From positions 1 through 5,351 of the forward strand of contig JAFWGD010000207.1 of NCBI GenBank assembly GCA_017515355.1: a stretch of 5,351 nucleotides of DNA. The letters are read 5' to 3'. Shown here one piece after another: positions 1 through 5,008 of the stretch (the first letter of the stretch is position 1; the number at the start of each line of letters is the position of its first letter). This stretch comes from Coriobacteriales bacterium. GTDB taxonomy: Bacteria; Actinomycetota; Coriobacteriia; Coriobacteriales; CADBOM01. The notes beneath the pieces are model-generated. The model did no database searches. It had not been told where the DNA came from and saw nothing but the letters and a program-made list of their open reading frames with translations. The translations under genes and the position numbers were made by a program.

Positions 1-1153
1 AGTAGGGGTTGACCGCGCAGTTGAGCTCGCGCGGTCCGAAGAGCCTGCGTGCGCACCTGTCGCAGCGCAGGCATGGCCTGTGGTCCTCGGGATGGTTGGT
101 CGCGTACTTGCGAGGCATGTCCGGGTCGCAGATCAGCTCGCGTCCCATCGCCACGAAGTCGACCCAACCCTCGCCGATGATGTAGTTGGCGTAGTCGAGG
201 TCGTAGATCGAGCCGACGGCGTCGACGAGCGTGTCGGGGTGCGCTTCCTTGACGGCGCGAGCGTAGTGCACGTTGAAGCCGTGGGGCATGATGTAGTTCT
301 GGCACCAGTTGTAGTAGTACTTGAAGTCGAAGTCGAGGTGCAGGCCGGCCGAGATGTTGAACATGTCGACCTTCTGCTTGAGAAGCCCGATGAGCTCGAG
401 CGTCTCTGGGAAGTGCATGCCCTCGGGGGCGATCTCGTCGGCGGAGATGCGGTACTCGATGACGAAGTCCTCGCCGCAGGTCTGGCGGATCGCGTCGACC
501 AGCTCGAGGGCGAAGCGCGCACGGCCCTTGGTGTCCCCGCCGTATTCATCGGTGCGCTTGTTGTACATCGGGGAGGTGAACTGAGCGATCAGGTTGCCAT
601 GGCCTCCGTGCAGCAGCACGTTGTCCATGCCAGCGCGCTTCATGCGCTCGGCAGCCTTCGCGAACTTCTCGATGGTCTCTTGGATCTTCGCCTTGCTCAT
701 CTCGCGTGCAACGAAGGGCTCGCGCCCCTCGCGCTTGGCGCGGGAGAGCTCGCAAGCCGGCGTGATGGCCGAGGAAGACCATGGGATCTGGCCGCCGATA
801 GAGGCGGGGTCGGTCTGGTTGCCGCTGTGGTTGAGCTCGAGAGATGCATGGCACTGGTACTCCTTGGCCATCTCCGCGTACCACGAGAGCGGCAGCACGC
901 AGGAGTCGTCGCTGAGGTCGAGCTGGCACTCCTCGTCGCGCGCCTCGGTGATGTCGATCGAGCAGTTGCCGGCGTACATCGTGGCCACGCCGCCACGTGC
1001 GAACTGGCGGTGGAAGTTGACGAATCCGGGGGTGACCTTGTTCGTGACGTTGTCGCAGTGGTTCACCGAGACCGGTGCCAGCGCGATCCTGTTCTTGAAG
1101 TCGATTCCCCTGATCTCCAGAGGGGTGAAGACATGCTTGTAGTTCGAGCCCAT
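1..1153 (-). CDS. FMN/[4Fe-4S] ene-reductase, 2,4-dienoyl-CoA reductase/BaiCD-like (3' end outside window)
   Basis: Seen: a minus-strand frame opens with ATG at 1153-1151 behind AAAGGAAG (1158-1165) and stays open for 384 codons to the window edge, so the C-terminus is missing. The N-terminal half is an old-yellow-enzyme FMN barrel: PLEIRGIDFKNRIALAPVS (residues 11-29), HGGHGNLIAQF (182-192), RTDEYGG (200-206), YRISADE (234-240) and VDFVAMGRELICDPDMPRK (331-349). Four cysteines at 361, 364, 367 and 379 are placed as in the [4Fe-4S] site of this family, and the window ends just after them. Family knowledge: full-length members have about 640-680 residues, with a C-terminal FAD/NAD(P)H domain that reduces the cluster and then FMN. 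They reduce activated C=C bonds (dienoyl-CoA, bile acid intermediates, isoflavones) in the cytoplasm. The substrate here cannot be read. Odd: Asn187 replaces the Tyr usual in the HGxxGYL motif. The gene is divergent from upp. Confidence 0.93.
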   Translation of the reverse strand, partial: MGSNYKHVFTPLEIRGIDFKNRIALAPVSVNHCDNVTNKVTPGFVNFHRQFARGGVATMYAGNCSIDITEARDEECQLDLSDDSCVLPLSWYAEMAKEYQCHASLELNHSGNQTDPASIGGQIPWSSSAITPACELSRAKREGREPFVAREMSKAKIQETIEKFAKAAERMKRAGMDNVLLHGGHGNLIAQFTSPMYNKRTDEYGGDTKGRARFALELVDAIRQTCGEDFVIEYRISADEIAPEGMHFPETLELIGLLKQKVDMFNISAGLHLDFDFKYYYNWCQNYIMPHGFNVHYARAVKEAHPDTLVDAVGSIYDLDYANYIIGEGWVDFVAMGRELICDPDMPRKYATNHPEDHRPCLRCDRCARRLFGPRELNCAVNPY

Positions 1154-1258
1154 GGAACTTCCTTTCCCTAGAATCCCGATAGCGCAGATCCCTAGCGCTG
1201 CGGCCTTCGAAGCCAGTGTTACATCATCGATTCAATTTGTTGCAATTCGCAAAAATAA

Positions 1259-1292
1259 TTGCGCAGCCAAACCCTGCCTTGGCTATTATATT
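1259..1292 (+). promoter_or_regulatory. Candidate upp promoter
   Basis: TATTAT (1284-1289) and the overlapping TATATT (1287-1292) each match the sigma-70-type -10 box at five of six positions, about 35 bases before the upp start. The best -35 is TTGCGC (1259-1264), a weak match with a long 19-base spacer to TATTAT. The inverted repeat AGCCAA/TTGGCT (1265-1284) fills the spacer, where a repressor could act. The -10 is plausible and the -35 is doubtful. Confidence 0.4.
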
Positions 1293-1312
1293 CTTTGAAT
1301 CGTTTCAACGCG

Positions 1313-1320
1313 AAAGGTGG
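1313..1320 (+). promoter_or_regulatory. upp ribosome binding site, decides the start
   Basis: AAAGGTGG lies five bases before ATG 1326. The same frame is also open from GTG 1317, but that codon falls inside this Shine-Dalgarno sequence, so the ATG is preferred. A further in-frame ATG at 1332 would have an 11-base spacer and is less likely. Confidence 0.75.
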
Positions 1321-1325
1321 TCATT

Positions 1326-1961
1326 ATGGGTATGGGCAAAGTCGTCGTCATGGATCATCCGCTCATTAAGCACAAGATCACGATTTTGCGTAAGAAGGAA
1401 ACCTCGTGCAAGGATTTCCGCGAGATCATCGGAGAGGTTGCCTCCCTCATGTGCTATGAGGCCACGCGCGACCTCGAGCTCGAGCCAATCGATATCGAAA
1501 CTCCCATCTGCGAATGCACCGGCTATCAGCTCTCCGGCAAGAAGCTCGCCGTGGTGCCGATCCTCCGCGCCGGCCTCGGAATGGTCGAGGGCATCCTCGC
1601 CATGATCCCGGCCGCTCGCGTCGGCCACATCGGCCTCTACCGCGATGAGAAGACGTTCGAGCCGGTCGAGTACTTCTGCAAGCTCCCGAAGGACGTTTCC
1701 GTCAGGCAGGTTTTCGTCGTCGATCCGATGCTCGCAACCGGAGGTTCCGCCGTCGTGGCCATCGATAAGCTCAAGGAGCATGGATGCAAGAACGTCAGGT
1801 TCCTCTGCACCATTGCGGCGCCGGAGGGCATCGAGGTGCTTCAAAAGGCGCATCCCGATGTCGACATATACGTCGGCGTCATCGACGAGAAGCTCAACGA
1901 GAACGCATACATCGTTCCTGGTTTGGGTGATGCGGGAGATCGAATCTTCGGCACAAAGTAA
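1326..1961 (+). CDS. upp: Uracil phosphoribosyltransferase
   Basis: Cytoplasmic salvage enzyme that joins uracil to PRPP, giving UMP and pyrophosphate. Seen in the 211-residue product: an N-terminal HPLIKHKITILR (11-22); VPILRAGLGMVEGI (77-90); LYRDEKTFEPVEYFCKLP (104-121), the flexible loop typical of Upp; the PRPP-binding loop VVDPMLATGGSA (131-142); and the C-terminal uracil-recognition stretch AYIVPGLGDAGDRIFGTK (194-211). The length agrees with the usual 208-210 residues and no key motif is missing. The start at 1326 follows from AAAGGTGG at 1313-1320. The gene heads the plus-strand group that also holds the uracil permease, which fits a salvage module. A strong hairpin terminator starts eight bases after its stop, so most transcripts may end there. 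Identification is secure. Confidence 0.98.
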   Translation: MGMGKVVVMDHPLIKHKITILRKKETSCKDFREIIGEVASLMCYEATRDLELEPIDIETPICECTGYQLSGKKLAVVPILRAGLGMVEGILAMIPAARVGHIGLYRDEKTFEPVEYFCKLPKDVSVRQVFVVDPMLATGGSAVVAIDKLKEHGCKNVRFLCTIAAPEGIEVLQKAHPDVDIYVGVIDEKLNENAYIVPGLGDAGDRIFGTK

Positions 1962-1969
1962 GGCATTTG

Positions 1970-2002
1970 AAAGCACCGGTTTTTTGACTGGTGCTTTTAT
2001 TT
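1970..2002 (+). terminator. Intrinsic terminator between upp and uraA
   Basis: AAAGCACCGG (1970-1979) pairs with CTGGTGCTTT (1988-1997) as a 10-bp stem with one G-U pair and an 8-base T-rich loop. TTATTT-type sequence (1998-2002) follows. The form is that of a classical Rho-independent terminator, eight bases after the upp stop codon. Since no clear promoter follows before uraA, it may be partial and set the ratio of upp to uraA message. Confidence 0.88.
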
Positions 2003-2019
2003 GGCAAGGCAGGATTGGG

Positions 2020-2033
2020 GCCCTCGAGAGGGC
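2020..2033 (+). repeat. Short GC-rich hairpin in the uraA leader
   Basis: GCCCT (2020-2024) and AGGGC (2029-2033) form a 5-bp stem around CGAG; as DNA, GCCCTC and GAGGGC make a near-perfect palindrome. It lies between the upp terminator and the uraA ribosome binding site. The 3' half CGAGAGG fits the NGNGAGG half of the PyrR-binding loop consensus, but the 5' half does not fit UCC, so a PyrR site is only a possibility. No U-tract follows, so it is not a terminator. Confidence 0.4.
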
Positions 2034-2070
2034 GCGCGCAAACGAACCGTAACCGCACGACGCGCATTGA

Positions 2071-2079
2071 AAAGGAGGT
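2071..2079 (+). promoter_or_regulatory. uraA ribosome binding site, decides the start
   Basis: AAAGGAGGT, a near-perfect anti-16S match, sits four bases before ATG 2084 (spacer TTTG). The frame is open further upstream, to an ATG-less start at 1991 inside the upp terminator, but that extension has no ribosome binding site and no permease character. Confidence 0.9.
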
Positions 2080-2083
2080 TTTG

Positions 2084-3649
2084 ATGTCCAAGAAGAAAGA
2101 GCAGGCGATGCAGGCTGCGGTATACGATGCCCGCAAGCTCGGAAAGGCCAAGATGGGCGTTCTCGGTCTGCAGCACATGTTCGCGATGTTCGGCGCTACG
2201 GTTCTCGTTCCGATCCTCACCGGACTGAGCGTCTCCACGACGCTTCTGTTCGCCGGTGTCGGCACGCTGCTGTTCCATCTGCTGACCCGCGGCAAGGTCC
2301 CGGCGTTCCTCGGATCGTCCTTCGCGTTCCTTGCAGGCTACTTCGCAATCGCGCCTGGCGGAGATCCATCGCTCCTGCCGTATGCATGCCTTGGCGTCGC
2401 GTGCGCTGGATGCCTCTACCTGATCCTCTCCGCGCTCTTCGCCGGCTTTGGCGCCAAGCGCGTCATGAGGTTCTTCCCGCCGGTGGTCACCGGCCCGATC
2501 GTCATCTGCATCGGACTCATCCTCTGCAGCTCTGCGGTCACCAACTGCCAGGTCAACTGGCTCGTAGCGGTCATCGCGGTCATCATCATCGTGCTCTGCA
2601 ACATCTGGGGCAAGGGAATGATCAAGATCCTCCCGATCCTCCTCGGCGTTGCGATCACCTACATCATCTGCCTGCTGCTCACCATGGGCGCGGATATCAC
2701 CCCGATCGCCAATGGCGACGGAACCTTCACCGACTTCTACTGCCTCGGCGGCAAAGAGGGCCTGCAGCTCTTCTCCGTAGGAGCGCTCCAGGGCATCAAG
2801 GATGCCGCTTGGATCGGCATCCCGTTCACTTGGGACCAGACGGTCTTCAGCATTTTCGGCTCTGGCTTCGATAGCGGACTGGCGATCACCGCGATCATCA
2901 CGATCGTCCCGCTTGCCCTTGCAACCATGATCGAGCACATCGGCGACATCTCGGCCATCAGCTCCACCTGCGGCCGCAACTTCATCGCCCATCCCGGTCT
3001 GCACCGCACTCTCCTCGGCGATGGCCTCGCGACCATCCTCGCTTCGCTCTTCGGAGCTCCCGCGAACACCACTTACGGCGAGAACACCGGCGTCCTTGCG
3101 TTGACCAGGGTCTTCGACCCGCGCGTCATCCGCATCGCCGCTTGCTTTGCGATCCTGCTGAGCTTCTGCCCGAAGTTCGCCGCCGTGATCACCGCAATGC
3201 CCACCGCAGTCGTCGGCGGCATCTCGCTCGTTCTCTACGGCATGATCTCCGCAGTCGGCGTCCGCAACCTCATCGAGAATCACGTCGACTTCACCAAGAG
3301 CCGCAACATCATCGTGGCAGCCCTCATCCTGACCCTCTCTCTCGGAATCAACTACACCGGCGCGATCGCTTTCGCCTGCGGCAACATCACGATTTCCCTC
3401 TCCGGTCTGGCAGTCGGCTCGATCGTCGGAATCATCCTCAACGCGATCTTCCCGGGCAAGGACTACGACTTCGACGATTCGGTCGAGATGGGGTGGGTGC
3501 ATGAGGCCGAGCAGGCCGAAGCCGCTGCGGAAGCAGCCGAGCAAGCTGTTGAAGCTGGCGTGGAATCCGCTGTCGGGGCGGCTGCCGAAGTCGCCGAAGA
3601 GGCAGAAGAGGTCATCGCCGACTCAGCTCCCGACAAGCCCGTTTCCTAG
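2084..3649 (+). CDS. uraA: Uracil permease, NCS2 family, with acidic C-terminal tail
   Basis: Inner-membrane uracil:proton symporter of the nucleobase:cation symporter-2 family, feeding uracil to Upp. Seen in the 521-residue product: GLQHMFAMFGATVLVP (28-43) with the family QH pair at 30-31; GSSFAFLAG (77-85); MIEHIGD (282-288); and FGAPANTTYGENTG (323-336). Glu284 and Glu333 correspond to the two uracil-binding glutamates of E. coli UraA (Glu241, Glu290). Hydrophobic segments run through to about residue 457, as expected for a 14-helix carrier. Two features exceed E. coli UraA (429 residues): about 36 extra residues before the EHIGD motif, mostly within 205-262 and probably a loop outside the membrane, and an Ala/Glu-rich acidic tail of about 64 residues (458-521). 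The next gene starts 15 bases later, so the two are very likely co-transcribed. Uracil specificity is inferred from motifs and from the upp neighbour. Confidence 0.95.
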   Translation: MSKKKEQAMQAAVYDARKLGKAKMGVLGLQHMFAMFGATVLVPILTGLSVSTTLLFAGVGTLLFHLLTRGKVPAFLGSSFAFLAGYFAIAPGGDPSLLPYACLGVACAGCLYLILSALFAGFGAKRVMRFFPPVVTGPIVICIGLILCSSAVTNCQVNWLVAVIAVIIIVLCNIWGKGMIKILPILLGVAITYIICLLLTMGADITPIANGDGTFTDFYCLGGKEGLQLFSVGALQGIKDAAWIGIPFTWDQTVFSIFGSGFDSGLAITAIITIVPLALATMIEHIGDISAISSTCGRNFIAHPGLHRTLLGDGLATILASLFGAPANTTYGENTGVLALTRVFDPRVIRIAACFAILLSFCPKFAAVITAMPTAVVGGISLVLYGMISAVGVRNLIENHVDFTKSRNIIVAALILTLSLGINYTGAIAFACGNITISLSGLAVGSIVGIILNAIFPGKDYDFDDSVEMGWVHEAEQAEAAAEAAEQAVEAGVESAVGAAAEVAEEAEEVIADSAPDKPVS

Positions 3650-3664
3650 ATTGAGGAGGCAACC

Positions 3665-3901
3665 ATGGCAACTCCGATCCTCTACTACTGGGCACCATGC
3701 ACGACCTGCGCGGTAACCGTCAGCTTCGCCGATGAGCACGGCATCGAGCTCGACAAGCGCGATGTCGAGCAGGAGCAGCCCTACATGGAGCTCCTGCAGC
3801 TCGGAGGGGATGCCAATCTCATCCCGTACCTCTACGACGAGGGCGAGCTGCTCAACGGCAACGATGCGATAATCGCGCACCTCAAGGCCAAGTTCCTGTA
3901 G
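3665..3901 (+). CDS. Small glutaredoxin/thioredoxin-fold protein with CTTC active site
   Basis: Seen: 78 residues starting at ATG 3665, five bases after GAGGAGG (3653-3659). The start PILYYWAPCTTC puts a Cys-Thr-Thr-Cys redox motif at residues 12-15, after a first beta strand. Pro54 in NLIPYL is at the place of the cis-proline of the fold, and GNDAIIAHL (65-73) resembles the C-terminal helix of glutaredoxins and of glutathione-transferase N-terminal domains. There is no signal peptide, so it is probably cytoplasmic. Family knowledge: such proteins are dithiol oxidoreductases of the glutaredoxin/NrdH type. Inference: it reduces a protein disulfide or forms part of a thiol-transfer system; the partner is unknown. 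It lies 15 bases after uraA and before a hairpin terminator, so it should be the last gene of the uracil-salvage transcript, an unusual partner for a permease. The fold is fairly sure; the role is not. Confidence 0.85.
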   Translation: MATPILYYWAPCTTCAVTVSFADEHGIELDKRDVEQEQPYMELLQLGGDANLIPYLYDEGELLNGNDAIIAHLKAKFL

Positions 3902-3928
3902 GCCGCGCGCCAACAATGTCCACAAATC

Positions 3929-3962
3929 AATGGGGAGGCATCCTAGCAGGTGCCTCCCCATT
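3929..3962 (+). terminator. Terminator-like hairpin closing the uraA-glutaredoxin transcript
   Basis: AATGGGGAGGCA (3929-3940) is perfectly complementary to TGCCTCCCCATT (3951-3962). The 10-base loop can pair further as CCT/AGG. The downstream tract (CTTCATCT) is T-rich but broken, so termination could be less abrupt than at the upp terminator. It is placed 28 bases after the stop codon of the redox gene. Confidence 0.78.
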
Positions 3963-3990
3963 CTTCATCTCGTGCAGAATCGCTTGGCCA

Positions 3991-4009
3991 TTAAGGAATC
4001 TTTAAGGAA
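3991..4009 (+). repeat. Tandem TTAAGGAA repeats, candidate response-regulator site
   Basis: TTAAGGAA occurs at 3991-3998 and again at 4002-4009, an 11-base period (one helical turn), ending seven bases before a -10-like box at 4017-4022. Direct repeats with an 11-bp period covering the -35 position are typical of PhoB/PhoP/OmpR-type activators. The repeat is plain to see; its use as an activator site is inference. Confidence 0.5.
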
Positions 4010-4016
4010 CGCACCC

Positions 4017-4022
4017 TATATT
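4017..4022 (+). promoter_or_regulatory. Candidate -10 box for the VTC-domain gene
   Basis: TATATT matches the -10 consensus at five of six positions. The sequence where a -35 would lie (3994-3999, AGGAAT) is not like TTGACA, as expected for an activator-dependent promoter. Transcription would begin near 4027-4030, leaving a leader of about 60 bases. Confidence 0.45.
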
Positions 4023-4031
4023 CGTCATTGC

Positions 4032-4055
4032 CGGGAGGTTTTCAGAAGCCTGCCG
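4032..4055 (+). repeat. Leader hairpin near the expected 5' end of the VTC mRNA
   Basis: CGG (4032-4034) pairs with CCG (4053-4055), then after a single G/G mismatch AGGTTT (4036-4041) pairs with AAGCCT (4046-4051, one G-U pair) around a TCAG loop. No T-tract follows, so it is not a terminator. A stem so close to the predicted 5' end could protect the message or serve in regulation. Confidence 0.4.
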
Positions 4056-4074
4056 AAAGCTGATCGAAAGAACG

Positions 4075-4082
4075 AAAAGGGG
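4075..4082 (+). promoter_or_regulatory. Ribosome binding site of the VTC-domain gene, decides the start
   Basis: AAAAGGGG lies eight bases before ATG 4091. The in-frame GTG at 4082 overlaps it and would have no binding site of its own, so the ATG is taken as the start. Confidence 0.65.
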
Positions 4083-4090
4083 TGCCGACG

Positions 4091-5008
4091 ATGGCGAAGG
4101 ATCCGAGGGGCAACATCTTCGAGCGCAAGGAGAAGAAGTACGTCATCGATGACGTGACCCGCAGCATCCTGATGGCGCGGATTGCGGACAAGATGGTCGA
4201 AGACGAGTACGGCGTGAGCAAGATCACGAGCATCTATTGCGACACCGCCGACCGATACCTCATCAACCGCTCGATTGAGAAGCCGGTCTACAAGGAGAAG
4301 CTGCGCGTGCGCTTCTACGGAGAGCTGAAGGGCGATTCCCGCGTCTTCATCGAGATCAAGAAGAAGTTCAAGGGGGTTGTCTACAAGCGCAGGCTCGCGG
4401 TTTCCGCGAAGGCTGCCGACCTCTTCCTCTCGGGGATGGATTACGTTCAGGTCTGCAATGCCCATCCGCTGCCGAATGCGAAGCATGCCGAGGAGTCACT
4501 GAGCTGGCAAAGCTTGCAGATAGCTCGCGAGATCAAAGCGTTCATGGATCATTACGAGAAGCGCTACGGGCCGCTTGTGCCCTCGATCCTCGTGGAATGC
4601 GAGAGGCTCGCGTACAAGCCGGCATCGTCCGATGTCCAAAGCGATTTGCGCATCACCTTCGACAAGTCGATCGTCTGTACCGACCTGCTCGGCTCCGATG
4701 GCACGAGGCTGCCATTTGCGCAAAGCGTCGCCTTGCTCGAGCGCGAAGAGTCGGTCATGGAGATCAAGGCGATCGGCTCATATCCTATGTGGCTCGCCAA
4801 GGCGCTTTCCGACGAGCGCATCTACCCGCAGTCATTCTCGAAGTGCGGGCGTGGTTACGAGCGCATTTACGCGCGCCAGAAGGCGGCTTCAGCGGCCCCG
4901 GCAACCCAGAAGATCCAAACTCGCCAGAGCGCGAGCAATGCAAGCAACGACCTCGCTTACGCGACGCTGTTCGCGAAGCACGCGAGAAAGGAGGCTGCAA
5001 ATGCTTGA
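4091..5008 (+). CDS. VTC-domain protein, polyphosphate polymerase-like
   Basis: Seen: 305 residues forming a VTC/triphosphate-tunnel domain over about residues 10-262. The N-terminal FERKEKKYVIDD (10-21) is the first basic strand; YCDTADRYL (49-57) follows; YKEKLRVRFYGE (67-78) and VFIEIKKKFKGVVYKRR (85-101) supply the Lys/Arg/Glu lining; Arg187 sits in RITFD; VMEIKAIG (222-229) holds the metal-binding-type glutamate; and FSKCGRGYERI (249-259) closes the domain. Family knowledge: in yeast Vtc4 this tunnel makes polyphosphate from ATP. The equivalent basic and acidic residues all appear to be present, so catalysis is plausible but unproven. Residues 263-305 are an Ala-rich, probably disordered tail. 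There is no signal peptide or membrane helix. The stop overlaps the DUF4956 start, so translation is coupled. Possible control elements are a tandem repeat at 3991-4009 and a leader hairpin. Confidence 0.9.
   Translation: MAKDPRGNIFERKEKKYVIDDVTRSILMARIADKMVEDEYGVSKITSIYCDTADRYLINRSIEKPVYKEKLRVRFYGELKGDSRVFIEIKKKFKGVVYKRRLAVSAKAADLFLSGMDYVQVCNAHPLPNAKHAEESLSWQSLQIAREIKAFMDHYEKRYGPLVPSILVECERLAYKPASSDVQSDLRITFDKSIVCTDLLGSDGTRLPFAQSVALLEREESVMEIKAIGSYPMWLAKALSDERIYPQSFSKCGRGYERIYARQKAASAAPATQKIQTRQSASNASNDLAYATLFAKHARKEAANA
4987..4994 (+). promoter_or_regulatory. Ribosome binding site of the DUF4956 gene inside the VTC gene
   Basis: AAAGGAGG, six bases before ATG 5001, lies within the last codons of the upstream gene. 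Together with the 8-base gene overlap (ATGCTTGA, 5001-5008) it fixes the start and indicates coupled translation. Confidence 0.85.

Larger units (their letters stand above)
1154..1325. promoter_or_regulatory. Divergent intergenic region between the reductase and upp
   Basis: This 172-base gap must hold the start signals of both genes and is much richer in A+T than its flanks between about 1221 and 1305. Seen in it: an 8-base inverted pair CGATTCAA (1228-1235) and TTGAATCG (1295-1302); GCAATT (1242-1247) against AATTGC (1257-1262); AGCCAA (1265-1270) against TTGGCT (1279-1284); and TTGAA (1295-1299) against TTCAA (1304-1308). TCCCTAG occurs twice, at 1165-1171 and 1189-1195, in what would be the leader of the reductase. 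I could not identify a convincing -35/-10 pair for the minus-strand gene. No small ORF here has a credible ribosome binding site. Confidence 0.6.

Noticed and set aside
80..1171. A 363-codon open frame on the plus strand
   Set aside because: It is the antisense shadow of the reductase gene. The minus strand encodes a clear family protein with all motifs, while this frame has a Val/Leu/Asp-rich composition without known motifs and no ribosome binding site.
1205..1212. Palindrome CTTCGAAG
   Set aside because: An isolated 8-base palindrome whose flanks do not extend the symmetry; expected by chance at this length.
1305..1976. A 223-codon open frame antisense to upp
   Set aside because: It mirrors the upp codons almost end to end and has no independent start signals or recognisable motif.
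1991..2083. N-terminal extension of UraA by 31 codons
   Set aside because: It would begin inside the upp terminator without a ribosome binding site, whereas ATG 2084 has a near-perfect one. The extra residues are polar and basic, unlike family N-termini.
1997..3544. A 515-codon open frame antisense to uraA
   Set aside because: It is a result of GC-rich codon use in uraA: the product is very rich in Asp, Arg and Glu with no domain character, and it would read through the upp terminator. The plus-strand permease is certain.
4054..4078. Three CGAAA units before the VTC ribosome binding site
   Set aside because: The spacing is irregular (11 and 8 bases) and the units are short, so I do not treat them as a repeat array.
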